Origin: HK1 sp965220535
GTDB taxonomy: Bacteria; Pseudomonadota; Gammaproteobacteria; HK1
DNA length: 64,000 nt
Direction of reading: 5' to 3'
Assembly (NCBI GenBank): GCA_965220535.1
Contig: OZ244833.1
Coordinates: forward strand, 2,294,001 to 2,358,000
Shown here: positions 44,401 through 53,705 of the stretch, in pieces
How positions within the stretch are numbered: the first letter of the stretch is position 1
How the letters are laid out: the number at the start of each line of letters is the position of its first letter
The notes under the pieces: model-generated
Databases searched by the model: none
Told to the model about the DNA's origin: nothing
Seen by the model: only the letters and a program-made list of their open reading frames with translations
Translations under genes and position numbers: made by a program

Positions 44401-47400
44401 TCCGTTACGGCATCGGGCGGGGGCTTCGACAGTGCCAACGGCACCGTGATGGTCAGCGTGACGGATAACGACGAGGAGGCCCTGACCCTCTCGGATGACG
44501 ATTTGACTATCGCCGAGGGCGGCAACGTCACCTTCACGGTAAAGCTGGATACCCAGCCTCCCTCGGACGTGACGGTGACCTTCGGCGAGCCGAGCAATAC
44601 CGACGTGACGGTGGATACCGATGCCGGCACGGCCAACGATCAGGATACCTTGACCTTCACCAGCGCCAAGAATACAACAGGCGGCTGGAATATGCCCCAG
44701 ACGGTGACCGTGAGCGCCGCCCACGACGACGATGCTTGGAACGATACCGGCGTGAGCATCTCGATCACGGCATCGGGCGGCGGCTACGGCGACGTAACCG
44801 ACACCGTCGCCGTCCAAGTGACGGACGACGACGAGGAAGATCTGACCCTTCTCCCGGCGACGACCGTGAGTCTCGAAGAAGGGGGCGCCGGCACCTTCTC
44901 GGTGAAGTTGGCGACGCTGCCGAGCGCGACGGTCACGGTGACCTTCACCCAGCCCCTCGATCCCGACGTGAGGGTGGATACCGACACGTCCATGCCCAAC
45001 AATCAGACCACGCTCGAGTTCACCGCCAACAACTGGAACATGGCCAAGACGGTGATAGTGAACGCAGCCCAAGACGCCGATGCCACGGACGAGAGCACGA
45101 GCGTTTCGATGTCGGCCGCAGGTGGCGGCTACGACAACGTCAGCGAGAAGACCCTGAACATCGCCGTGTCGGACGACGAAGAGGCGCAGCTCGTCTTCTC
45201 GAGCGACGATTTGGATGTCGACGAGGGCGGCTTCGTCGACTTCACGGTGAAGTTGGCGGCCTCGCCGAGCGCGGATGTGACGGTGACGCTGACCCAGCCG
45301 AGCAATGACGACGTGACGCTCGACAAGACCTCGCTGACCTTTACGAGCACCACTTGGAATAACGCGCAGACGGTCCGGGTGAACGCCGCCGAAGACCACG
45401 ATACCGCCGACGAGAGCACAAGCATTTCCCTGTCGGCGACCGGCGGCGACTATGCGGGCGCGGCCGGATTGGTGAGAGTCGACGTAAGCGATGACGACGA
45501 GGAGGCTTTGGAGCGGCTGCCGGCGGGCAGATTGAGCGTCGACGAGGGGGGAAACGTTGCATTCACGGTGAGGCTGGAGACCCTGCCGAGCGCGAATGTG
45601 ACAGTGACGCTGACCCCGCCGAGCAACACCGACGTGACGATCGACAAGACCTCGTTGACCTTCACGAACACCGACTGGGATACGCCGCAGACGGTGACCG
45701 CCACCGCGGGCGAGGACCCCGACGCCTCCAACGAGAGAGCGAGCATCTCGATTTCCGCCGCTCACGGTGGCTACGATAACCTCGGCGGCAGCGTGGATGT
45801 CGATGTCAAAGACAACGACGAGGAGGCATTGGTCTTCACTCCGGAGTCTTTGAGCATCACCGAGGGCGAAAGCGGCGAGTTCAAGGTGAGGTTGGCGACT
45901 CTGCCGAGCGCGACGGTGACGGTGAGGCTGACCCAGCCGAGCAACGGCGATGTGACGCTCGATACCGACTCCACCACGGACGGCAATCAGAACACGCTCG
46001 ACTTCGGCTCCGGCAACTGGAATACGGATCGGACGGTGAGCGTGAGTGCGGCCGAGGACGACGATCTGACGGCGGACAGCGCGACCATCGCCGTCTCGGC
46101 CTCGGGCGGTGGCTACGACAGCGTCAACAAGAGCATGAGCGTCGCCGTGGCGGATAACGACAGCGCGGGCCTGACGGTTTCGCCGACCGATTTGGATATC
46201 GACGAGGGACAACATGGCAACTTCACGGTGAGGCTGACGCAGCAGCCGAGCGCGACGGTGACGGTGAGGCTGACCCAGCCGAGCAATGCCGACGTGAGGG
46301 TCGACAAGACCTCGTTGAGCTTCACGAACACCGACTGGAATACGGAGCAGACGGTGCGGGTGAACGTCGCCCAAGACGGCGATGCCTCCGACGAGAGCAC
46401 GAGCGTTTCCCTTTCGGCGTCGGGCGGCGGTTATAACGTGAGCGAAAGCGTCAGCGTCGACGTGACGGATGACGACGAAGATGCTTTGGTCCTGCCGCCG
46501 GACGACTTGCGGATCGACGAAGGGGAAAGCGGGGCATTCACGGTGCGGTTGGCGACGCAGCCGAGCGCGACGGTGACGGTGACGCTGACCCAGCCGAGCA
46601 ACGCCGACGTCACGGTCGATACCGACCCCGACACGGCGGGCAACCAGAACACCCTGTCCTTCACGACGACCACTTGGCGCGACGCCCGCACGGTGGCGGT
46701 GGCGGTGAGCGAAGACAGCGATGCCGCGAACGAGAGCGCGACCATCGCCGTCGAAGCCTCGAACGGCGGCTACGATAGTTTGAGAGGCACCGTGAATGTC
46801 GAGGTGAGCGATGACGATCGTCAAGCCTTGGTCGCCCCGGAGTCCTTGAGCATCACCGAAGGCGACGGCGGCACTTTCGATGTGAAGTTGGCGACGCTGC
46901 CGAGCGCGAGCGTTAGGGTCATCTTGGATCTGCCGAGCAATCCGGTGGTGACGATAGACAAGGACTCGCTGACCTTCACGCAGGATAACTGGAACGACGG
47001 GCAGACGGTGGCGGTGAGCACGAACGAAGACGAGGATACCGCCCAAGACATCGCGACCATTACCCTTAGAGCATCGAACCTCGTTTCGGCCTCGGACAGC
47101 GGCTACGACGGCGTCAGCGACACCGTGAGGATCGAGGTGACGGATAACGATACGCCGGGCCTGACCGTCTCCCCCGGGAATTTGGAGATCATCGAGGGCA
47201 GGAGCACCGCCTTCACGGTGCGCTTGACCAGACCCCCGAGCGACGATGTGACAGTGACGCTGACCCCGCCGAGCAATACCGATATAAGCATCGACAAGAC
47301 CTTGCTGACCTTCACCGTCGACAACTGGAATTCGGGCCAAGCGGTGATGGTGAGCGCCGCCGAGGACGACGATAGCGATGACGAAGAGGCGAGGATCGTT

Positions 47401-49224
47401 TATAGGGCCTCAGGTGCCGATTACGGGGGTATCCAAGGCACCGTGGCGGTCGAGCTGATCGACAAAGACGATATTGTCATCACGCTCCCCGGGACCCGAA
47501 GCGCGATCATCGTGAATCCGGGGATCCTCGCTCTCGACGAGGAGGGCTCGTCGCAGACCTTCGCCGTCAGACTCGATGCCGTCAATCCGACATCGGATTT
47601 CAGCGTGGTGCTGACGACGAACAACCCGGATATCACGCTCTCGCCGGGATCGCTGACCTTCAGGCCATCGAACTGGAATCAAGATCAGACCGTCACCGTC
47701 AACGCCGGGCATGACCCGGACAGCGTGGACGATACCGGCACCATCACTTTGGCCGCCGTCGGTATCGAGGTTCCACCGGCGCAGGTGAGGGTCGACGTAA
47801 CAGACAACGACGAACCCCTGCCTCCGCCTCCGGCCGGCGCTCTCGGCTCGATCGTCGTGGTTCCCGATATCCTCGTGCTTGGCGAGGGCTCGTCGAGGGA
47901 TTTCATGGTCAGGCTCGAGGGGAGCGAACCGGAAGAGGACGTCACCCTCGCCTTGGGGAAGACCAACGACGATATCACGATATCCCCGCAATCGCTGACC
48001 TTCACCTCGTCGAATCATGATCAAGGGCAAACCGTCACCGTCAGCGCCGTTAGGGATGCCGACACGCAAGACGATAGCGACATCATCACCCTGGCCGCAT
48101 CCGACGGTGGCTACGAGGGAGTGATGCAAAGACTCCCGCTCACCGTCATCGACACTCCGGGGACGATAGGAATTTCCCCGGAGCCGGTCGAGATCCAAGA
48201 AGGCGGCCCGGCGGTATCGTTCACGGTGCGGCTCGGTGTCGAACCGATCGGGAGCCAAGTGGTCATCGTCTCGCTGACGAGTTCGAATCCGGGCATCGAG
48301 TTCAGCCCCTCCTCCCTCGTCTTCATGGAGAACGATTGGAACAGGGGCCGAAGCGTCAGCGTCCGAGCGGCGGCGGGGAGCAATCGCCAAGGCGGTTTGG
48401 ATATCATCACCGCGACCGCCGGCGGCGGGAACTATTCGAGTACGCGAAAGACGGTTTCGGTGGTGTATGTCGACGACGGCTCGCAAGGAGAAGGGCCGAG
48501 CCTGTCGGATCCGATCAAAGCCCAAGCCTTGGCGATCCCCCCGGCGGTCGCCGGCGATGAATCCACCTTGTCCATTTCCTGCCGACAGGAAAGCCCGTGC
48601 CCGGTCATGCTCGATTGCGCGGCGCAAAACGACGGTTCGACATACCAAGGCGCCCTCCCCGAGCCGATCCCGGCGCGGGGGGTCCGAAGGCTGACGGCGG
48701 CGGATATCGAGAGCTATACCGGGGGCTCGTGGTCCGGCAAGGGTCGCTTGGGATGCGCCCTTCGCAGCAAGGGCAATGTCGCTTCCCAAGTCTGGACGCG
48801 TTCGGGAGACGGGGTTTTGGTCAACAACAGCGCTTATATCCGCAGCTATCCCGAGGGCGATGGCTATCGCGCGGATATCGAGTCGATCACCTCCCCCGAC
48901 GGCTTCGAGAAATCGAATATCCGCATTCGGTGCACGGCATCGGGTGGACAGCACTGCACGAGCACCCGTTTCGAATGCTACCAAGACGACGGGGTTCGCC
49001 ACGACAGTCCTTCCTTCGGTATCGCAGGGTTGAGCGTGCGTCACCTGCAAAGCGAGGAGCTGGCGTCGATGATCAGCCATCGCTGGCGGGGGATGGAGTT
49101 GGCCTGCGAGTTGCGCTCGGACGCCTCCTTCACGGTGCAGGTACTGACGCGCACCGGCGGCGGCGGGGCCTTGGTCAACAACAGCGGCGGCGGCAGTGCG
49201 AGGATCGGATTGAGCGGGGGCTAG
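41470..49224 (+). CDS. Giant secreted protein with about 20 Calx-beta-like repeats and a duplicated C-terminal cysteine domain
   Basis: 2584 residues; AAAGGAA seven bases before the ATG fixes the start. A long basic leader precedes a hydrophobic stretch (CLLALLSIFWIAP) with signal-peptidase site near A72/Q73. From about residue 105 to 2270 there are some 20 repeats of 95-110 residues, each with a [V/I]xEG start, a FxVKLxxxPSxxVTVTLxQP core, LTFTxxNWNxxQTV and a final VxDDDxE turn, matching Calx-beta-type Ca-binding beta-sandwiches. The end (about 2330-2584) holds two related domains with Cys pairs and the endings WTRSGDGVLVNNS and LTRTGGGGALVNNS. There is no sortase, RTX or autotransporter signal. 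Probably an adhesin or matrix protein. Confidence 0.85.
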   Translation: MKSKRQQHLLSAPQPQERDRWLDRGLSANSSQAIFLRSRDSGHRRAISLRWSKRLRCLLALLSIFWIAPAAAQLGPSDFVTDPADILTTGTSDNQGNRAPTGLPGNRFKILEGGKKILTIRLKTAPANDVVVKDISGSFAGRISGYFSNDTFTFTSANWNTPQSIGHVNNNNELSASEDPNDTSEEGYLELKVVQQGQADQFIYAHIIIVDNDNGALDVDNKTLSVDESGSTKFNVKLTQAPDATVTVALTLSGDSDVSLDKTSLTFTSATGPGGWDTNQEVTVSARNDSDATNDSASIYLEATEAGGGGYTYLNETVSVTVNDDDRGAMVITPSTKTLSIAEGSSANFMVRLMHQPSSSVTVTLTAPTNPDVTIDKTSLSFSTGNWNVDQAVVVTVAQDADGVNENATIAISNSLNGSDTVTVTGTDDDSRGLTLSNISAIEEGETGTFTVRLATQPTATVTVNLTQPSNADVKVDTDTGTNGNQTALTFNTTSGTGGWDTNQTVTVITMEDADREDESATIDLSATGGDYAGETASLTVNVTDDDTGELTLPANAVAVTEGETATFPVRLSAAPPSNVTVTLTQPSNTEVTLDTDTSTNGNQNTLTFTTANWQTNQMVTVSAADDDDASDENRTSISLSATGGGYDSATGTVHVDVTDDDEEALVFPLLPVEVHEGASGSFGVRLETQPPTTVTVMLAQPSNTDVTIDKTSLTFTSSTGTGGWDTNQTVTVNSAEDNDVGNDSTTISLTASGGGYDDETGTVSITVNNNDQASFTFTPDDVTVAEGSSTTTFNVKLASQPTGDVTVMLAQPGNTDVTVDTDTDMTGNQMTLTFTSDNYNTDQAVTVSASQDDDITNDSASISVTASGGGFGSATGTVSVTVTDDDEASLVLPSDVNVTEGADRTFDVKLGAQPSGDVTVTLAQPSNTDVTVDTDTSTGNNQNTLTFTSGNWNTNQQVRVSAAEDDDAANDTGVSISVTASGGGFDSANGTVMVSVTDNDEEALTLSDDDLTIAEGGNVTFTVKLDTQPPSDVTVTFGEPSNTDVTVDTDAGTANDQDTLTFTSAKNTTGGWNMPQTVTVSAAHDDDAWNDTGVSISITASGGGYGDVTDTVAVQVTDDDEEDLTLLPATTVSLEEGGAGTFSVKLATLPSATVTVTFTQPLDPDVRVDTDTSMPNNQTTLEFTANNWNMAKTVIVNAAQDADATDESTSVSMSAAGGGYDNVSEKTLNIAVSDDEEAQLVFSSDDLDVDEGGFVDFTVKLAASPSADVTVTLTQPSNDDVTLDKTSLTFTSTTWNNAQTVRVNAAEDHDTADESTSISLSATGGDYAGAAGLVRVDVSDDDEEALERLPAGRLSVDEGGNVAFTVRLETLPSANVTVTLTPPSNTDVTIDKTSLTFTNTDWDTPQTVTATAGEDPDASNERASISISAAHGGYDNLGGSVDVDVKDNDEEALVFTPESLSITEGESGEFKVRLATLPSATVTVRLTQPSNGDVTLDTDSTTDGNQNTLDFGSGNWNTDRTVSVSAAEDDDLTADSATIAVSASGGGYDSVNKSMSVAVADNDSAGLTVSPTDLDIDEGQHGNFTVRLTQQPSATVTVRLTQPSNADVRVDKTSLSFTNTDWNTEQTVRVNVAQDGDASDESTSVSLSASGGGYNVSESVSVDVTDDDEDALVLPPDDLRIDEGESGAFTVRLATQPSATVTVTLTQPSNADVTVDTDPDTAGNQNTLSFTTTTWRDARTVAVAVSEDSDAANESATIAVEASNGGYDSLRGTVNVEVSDDDRQALVAPESLSITEGDGGTFDVKLATLPSASVRVILDLPSNPVVTIDKDSLTFTQDNWNDGQTVAVSTNEDEDTAQDIATITLRASNLVSASDSGYDGVSDTVRIEVTDNDTPGLTVSPGNLEIIEGRSTAFTVRLTRPPSDDVTVTLTPPSNTDISIDKTLLTFTVDNWNSGQAVMVSAAEDDDSDDEEARIVYRASGADYGGIQGTVAVELIDKDDIVITLPGTRSAIIVNPGILALDEEGSSQTFAVRLDAVNPTSDFSVVLTTNNPDITLSPGSLTFRPSNWNQDQTVTVNAGHDPDSVDDTGTITLAAVGIEVPPAQVRVDVTDNDEPLPPPPAGALGSIVVVPDILVLGEGSSRDFMVRLEGSEPEEDVTLALGKTNDDITISPQSLTFTSSNHDQGQTVTVSAVRDADTQDDSDIITLAASDGGYEGVMQRLPLTVIDTPGTIGISPEPVEIQEGGPAVSFTVRLGVEPIGSQVVIVSLTSSNPGIEFSPSSLVFMENDWNRGRSVSVRAAAGSNRQGGLDIITATAGGGNYSSTRKTVSVVYVDDGSQGEGPSLSDPIKAQALAIPPAVAGDESTLSISCRQESPCPVMLDCAAQNDGSTYQGALPEPIPARGVRRLTAADIESYTGGSWSGKGRLGCALRSKGNVASQVWTRSGDGVLVNNSAYIRSYPEGDGYRADIESITSPDGFEKSNIRIRCTASGGQHCTSTRFECYQDDGVRHDSPSFGIAGLSVRHLQSEELASMISHRWRGMELACELRSDASFTVQVLTRTGGGGALVNNSGGGSARIGLSGG

Positions 49225-49343
49225 AACGCCGCTCGACCTATCCGATCATCGTCAAGCCCGCCGAGGGGCGCTTTCAAGACGCGTCGTTCTTGAGCGAAAG
49301 CATCGATATGCGATCGAAGCCCGATCGCATATCGATCGAGCCC

Positions 49344-49375
49344 CGGGCGAGCCGTTCTAAAGTATGGGCTCGCCC
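49344..49375. terminator. Hairpin between convergent giant-protein and VOC genes
   Basis: A perfect 10-bp stem, CGGGCGAGCC (49344-49353) with GGCTCGCCCG (49366-49375), and a 12-base loop. It overlaps the VOC stop codon and has no clear T run, so it could act as a weak bidirectional terminator. Confidence 0.45.
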
Positions 49376-50193
49376 GGATGACGATTGACGAGCGCACGCT
49401 GATAGAGAGGGTGGTGCAGGCTGCGCACCTCGTGCTCCACGCGAAAAAGAGGCTTCGTTTTACGGCGCGAGATGATATCGACGAAACGGAATTGCCAAGC
49501 GTTGTCGATGTCGGTGACGAGATCGCCGTCGGCGAGCGCCCGATAGACGCCGGAAAAATCGGCGATATAGATAGCAAAATGATGGCCGTCGTATCGGTTT
49601 TCGTCGCGGGCATCGCTCTCGACGAAGATCAGCTGCTGCCCCGGTCCGGCGTTGATCAGCGCCCGACCCTTTTCCGTGCGTGCCGGGGCTTTGAGGAATT
49701 TGCGATAGAAGCGTTCGATATGCGTCGCGTTCCCTTTGCGAACGGGCATCTCGAGGTAGACGAGAGCGGGGGAGGTCGGACGCTTGCCGGATTCGCCGCT
49801 CACACCCGCGGCGGCGCTTTCGTGGATACGAAAGCGATTTCCCCACGGACATCGTAGTTCCAAGCGAGCGGACGATTTTCTTTGCCATCGGAAGCGGCTG
49901 CCTTCGAGTCGGGGAGCGATACGTTTCAGCCGATCTTCCAAGGCATCGAGGCAAGGCAGACGAAGCCCGATATACCCTTGCCAACATTGCGCATCGCCTT
50001 TCGGCAGGTGGAATTGTTGGCGGCCGCAGTTGACCCACATATTATCGGTGCCGGCCATCAAATAGGGGTCGCGCGTCAGCCCGAGTCCGTCGATATAAAA
50101 ATCGGTGGCCGCCACCTGATCCGGCACCGCGAGATTGACGTGCTCCAAAGCGACGATATTGCCGACATCTTGGGAAGCGGGATCGAATGGCAT
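49357..50193 (-). CDS. VOC superfamily (glyoxalase/dioxygenase-like) protein
   Basis: 278 residues. NIVALEHVNLAVPDQVAATD is the first VOC beta-alpha element, with H18 a possible metal ligand; DNMWVNCGRQQFHLPKG carries the second histidine. A second VOC half begins around PALVYLEMPVRKGNATHIER and ends with a DGHHFAIYIADF segment. The two-module architecture is that of glyoxalase I-like or extradiol-dioxygenase-like enzymes; the substrate is unknown. It lies in reverse orientation between the giant protein gene and its broken copy, so it may have been carried in with, or interrupted, that duplication. Confidence 0.78.
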   Translation of the reverse strand: MPFDPASQDVGNIVALEHVNLAVPDQVAATDFYIDGLGLTRDPYLMAGTDNMWVNCGRQQFHLPKGDAQCWQGYIGLRLPCLDALEDRLKRIAPRLEGSRFRWQRKSSARLELRCPWGNRFRIHESAAAGVSGESGKRPTSPALVYLEMPVRKGNATHIERFYRKFLKAPARTEKGRALINAGPGQQLIFVESDARDENRYDGHHFAIYIADFSGVYRALADGDLVTDIDNAWQFRFVDIISRRKTKPLFRVEHEVRSLHHPLYQRALVNRHPGEPIL

Positions 50194-50566
50194 GTCAAAG
50201 CCTCGGGTTTTCGCGCAGGCGAAGCGCAGGTTCCGGACAAGGCAAAACGATCGGCTTGCGCCGGTCGCCCAAGAAGCGGAGAAAGCGAAAAATATCGATA
50301 TGCGCCATACGCCGCCCCTCGCCTTTGTATCGCTGATCGAATAGCCGACTCGACCTCACCGAAATCCCTCGCTTCGTCGCCGGCCCTTGCCCTTGCCCCG
50401 GCCGACCCGATCTCGATCCGATGAATTTTTCGAGGTGAAACGATTCATCGAGCGAGAGCGCTTTACCCTGACCCCTCCCCTGACCCCGAGCCCTCGAATC
50501 CCGAACGGACGCAGTGTACACCCTCGCAAAAAAGCGTTCTTGAGAATCCTTGACCGCGCTTTGAAA
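50194..50566. other. Intergenic region upstream of the truncated Calx-beta copy
   Basis: About 370 bases. The frame of the broken copy is open from 50387, but residues before about position 60 of that frame (Arg/Pro/Ser-rich) have no counterpart in the full-length protein and no signal peptide. No gene was recognised. Confidence 0.5.
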
Positions 50567-52329
50567 GGTAGGGTGAACCTCGAGATTATCGATAACGATC
50601 TCCCGGGTTTGACCATCTCCCCGCAGTATTTGGAGATCGTCGAAGGGGTCAGCGCTCTTTTCACGGTGAGGTTGGCCAGGCCCCCGAGCGACGATGTGAC
50701 AGTGAATTTCAGCCGAACGAAGTGTCACAACCCCGACCTAAGCATCGACAAGACCTCGCTGACCTTTACCGCCTCCAACTGGAATAGGGGCCCCCAAGCG
50801 GTGAGGGCGAGCGTCGCCCAAGACGACGATGCCTATAACGAGTCTGCGCTGATTTTCTATACGGCCTCGGGCGCCGACTACGGGGATATCGCCGGCAGCC
50901 TGTCGATCCGAGTGATCGATGACGATGATCTCACGCTACCCGGAGGCATCCAAGGCGCGATTGTCGTGAGCCCGGCAACGCTCGAACTCGAGGAGGATTC
51001 ATCGAGTCCCATCAAGGTCAGGCTCTATGGCGTGGCCCCGACCTCGAATGTCACCGTGGCGCTGACGAAGACCAATCGGGATATCACGCTTTCGCCTTCA
51101 TCGTTGACCTTCGAGCCGAAGGGTTGGAACGAGGACCAAACCCTCACCGTCAGCGTGGCGAACGACGCCGATGGCGTCGACGATACCGACACCATCACCT
51201 TGGCCGCCACCGGCGGTGGCTATGACGGGGCGATGCAGTCTTGGAGGGTGGCGGGCATCGACAACCCGGGCACGATAGAAATCGACCCCGAGAACGTCGC
51301 TCTGACCGAAGGCGGTTCATCGGTATCTTTTACGGTCGGTATCGGCGTCGAACCGCTCGATACCCAAGTGGTCATCGTCTCGCTGACGAGTTCGAACCCG
51401 GGCATCGAGTTCACCCCCTCCTCCCTCGTCTTCATGGCGAGCGACTGGAATGAAGGCCGAAGCGTCAGCACCCGAGCGGCGGCCGACAGCAATCGCCAAG
51501 GCGGCTTGGATATCATCATGTTGGCCGCCGGCGGCGGGAACGACTCGAGCGCACGCCGGACGGTCTCGGTGGTGTATGTCGAAGAGATTTCAGGGGGAGG
51601 ACCGAGCCTGTCGGATCCGATAAGAGCCCAAGCCTTGGCGATCCCGCCTTCGGTCGCCGGGGATCAGTCCACCTTGTTCATCGCCTGCAAACAAGATCGT
51701 CCGTGCACGGTCATGCTCGATTGCGCGGCGCAAAGCGACGGTTCGGCATTCCAAGGCGCGCTCCCCGAGCCGATCCCGGCGCGGGGCTTGCGAAGGCTGA
51801 CAGCGAGGGATATCGAAAGCTATGCCGGGGCTTCGTGGTCCGGCAAGGTTCGCTTGGGATGCGCCCTTCGCAGCGAGGGCGAAGTCGCCTCCCAAGTCTG
51901 GACGCGTTCGGGAGACGGGGTTTTGGTCAACAACAGCGGCTATATCCGCAGCGATCCCGAGGGCGATGGTTATCGGGCGGATATCGAGTCGATCACTTCG
52001 CCTGACGGCTTCGAGAAATCGAATATCCGCATTCGGTGCACGGCATCGGGTGGCGAGAACTGCACGAGCGCCCGTTTCGAATGCTACGAGGTCGGCGGGG
52101 TTCGCCACGACAGCGCTTCTTTCGATATCGCGGCGTTGCGAGCGGGCGTCATCGGCAAAGCGAGGAGCCGGCTTCGATGATCGGCCATCGCCGGCGGGGG
52201 ATGGAGTTGGCGTGCGAGTTGCGCTCGGATGCCTCGTTCACGGTGCAGATACTGACGCGCACCGGCGGCGGCGGGGCTTTGGTCAACAACAGTGGCGGCA
52301 GTGCGAGGATCGGATTGAGCGGCGGTTAG
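50567..52329 (+). pseudogene. Truncated, frameshifted duplicate of the 3' part of the giant Calx-beta gene
   Basis: From VNLEIIDNDLPGLTISPQYL onward this matches the parent from about 47130 to its end: the last four Calx-beta-like repeats and both C-terminal cysteine domains. It starts inside a repeat and has no signal peptide. Within the last domain the frame breaks near 52140 (the parent has GLSVRHLQSEELAS; here the reading becomes ALRAGVIGKARSRLR and stops at 52180), while another frame resumes as GMELACELRSDASFTVQ and ends at 52329 with ARIGLSGG like the parent. Compared with the parent, a net shift of bases lies around 52135-52160. It may be a dead copy or a donor of variation. Confidence 0.8.
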
Positions 52330-52696
52330 AACCCCGCTCGATCCGAAAGAGCGGCCCGAGCGGATCTCGCCCGAGGACGAGACGAGTCTTTTCTCTCGGC
52401 CTTCGGTGGAGGCTTCGGTGGAGGCTTCGGTGGAGGCTTCGTCGAGGAGCCGGCGGTGCCGACTCGTCTTGTGGCCTTTCGGGGGAGTCGCTTCCCTTGC
52501 GAGGCCCCTTCGGTTTTAAAAAGGGGATTCGAAGCAAGCGGCGAAAGTGGCATCGAAGAGGCGTCGCCCCCGGCGAATCGGATATTTCGAAAAGGGCAGC
52601 GAAGGGGATCGAAAAGGCAAAGAAGCGTCGCCGGATATAGCCGGCGTTTTTTGCCCTCGTCTTCCCCTTTCCGAAGCGAATTCGGCGCTCCTTTCG
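52330..52696. other. Intergenic region
   Basis: About 370 bases between the broken repeat gene and the ABC permease gene, convergent. It contains the 12-bp repeat at 52401 and no recognisable gene. Confidence 0.5.
52401..52441. repeat. Tandem 12-bp repeat CTTCGGTGGAGG, three copies plus part
   Basis: Three exact copies of CTTCGGTGGAGG followed by CTTCG. Confidence 0.9.
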
Positions 52697-53494
52697 TCAA
52701 AGAATGAAACGCCGTCGAACGAGGGCCACCGCGATATAAAAACCGATCGAAGCGAAAGCGATCAGAACCGCGATATGCAAGACAGCGTTTTCGACCGGGG
52801 CGCCGGTAACGAGAGGGCGCACGAGGGCCACGGCGTGAGTCAACGGCAGGATCTGTATCAGGCCCTGCACGAACGCGGGCATCGACGAGACCGGATAGAA
52901 CACGCCGCAAAGGATGAACATCGGGGTGACGAAAAGCGTCATGTAATAGCTGAAATACTCGTAGGAAGGAGCGGTGGCGGTTATCGCAAGGGCGAGTCCG
53001 GAGAAGGTGAGGCCCACGAGCAGGAGGATCGGAATGCAAAGCAGCGCCTTCAATCCCCCGATCGCCCCGAGCAGCGTGGCCACGATCAGCAAGGCACATC
53101 CGGCCATACAGCCCTTGGTGGCGCACCATAGCATCTCCCCGGCCACGATATCGTCGACCTCCACCGGAGTGGCGATGATGCCGTCGTAGGTTTTCTGCGG
53201 CACCATGCGGGTATAGGCGGAGAACGTTCCCTCGTAGGAGGCCGACATCATGGCCGAGGAGGCGACAAGCCCCGAAGCGACGAAGCTGAGGTAGGAAATC
53301 CCTTCCATCCCGTCGATAAAACGCCCGAGGCCGTAGCCGATGCCGAGCAGGTAGAGCAAGGGCTCTCCGAAATGAAAGAGCAGGCTGGAGACGAACAAGC
53401 GACGCCAAACCAGCGCGTTCCGGCGCCAGATCGCGAAAGCCGCCGGATGCAGGTTCGGGGGGTGCCAAGGGCGAAAAGGCGAGGTCGGGTTCAT
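52697..53494 (-). CDS. ABC-2 type transporter permease, NodJ-like
   Basis: 265 residues from the ATG at 53494. Six membrane segments are apparent. AFAIWRRNALVWRRLFVSSL and LFHFGEPLLYLLGIGYGLG are the N-terminal pattern of NodJ/DrrB-type permeases, and LFVTPMFILCGVFYPVSSMP is the conserved ABC-2 signature. With the ATPase at 53706 it forms a two-component exporter of lipids, polysaccharide parts or drugs. The genes are separated by 211 bases of repeat-rich DNA, an unusually wide gap for such a pair. Confidence 0.9.
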   Translation of the reverse strand: MNPTSPFRPWHPPNLHPAAFAIWRRNALVWRRLFVSSLLFHFGEPLLYLLGIGYGLGRFIDGMEGISYLSFVASGLVASSAMMSASYEGTFSAYTRMVPQKTYDGIIATPVEVDDIVAGEMLWCATKGCMAGCALLIVATLLGAIGGLKALLCIPILLLVGLTFSGLALAITATAPSYEYFSYYMTLFVTPMFILCGVFYPVSSMPAFVQGLIQILPLTHAVALVRPLVTGAPVENAVLHIAVLIAFASIGFYIAVALVRRRFIL

Positions 53495-53582
53495 GGCTCG
53501 AGTTCGCAACGAGAGGCGCAAGGAGTGTCGGGAGGAGCGTCGGGAGGAGCGGCGGATTCGATGCCCTCGCCGCCGCCAAGGG

Positions 53583-53620
53583 TCGGCGCCCGCTTTTCGG
53601 CTCGGCGCCCGCTTTTCGGC
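53583..53620. repeat. Exact 19-bp tandem duplication between the ABC exporter genes
   Basis: TCGGCGCCCGCTTTTCGGC occurs twice in a row. The surrounding 53520-53690 stretch also repeats GTCGGGAGGAGC and GATGCCGATCCTC-like words. Confidence 0.9.
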
Positions 53621-53705
53621 TCGGCCGAGAGCGGGGCTTGTCGGGCGTTCGCGATGCCGATCCTCGATGCCGATGCGCGATGCCGATCAGGGGGCTCGTC
53701 GTTTT

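Noticed and set aside
42259..49080. Very long open frames antisense to the giant Calx-beta gene (about 426, 1244 and 556 codons)
   Set aside because: They are shadows created by the repetitive GC-rich coding sequence. Their products are repeats of His/Arg/Gly-rich text with no family features, while the sense strand has a ribosome site, signal peptide and domains.
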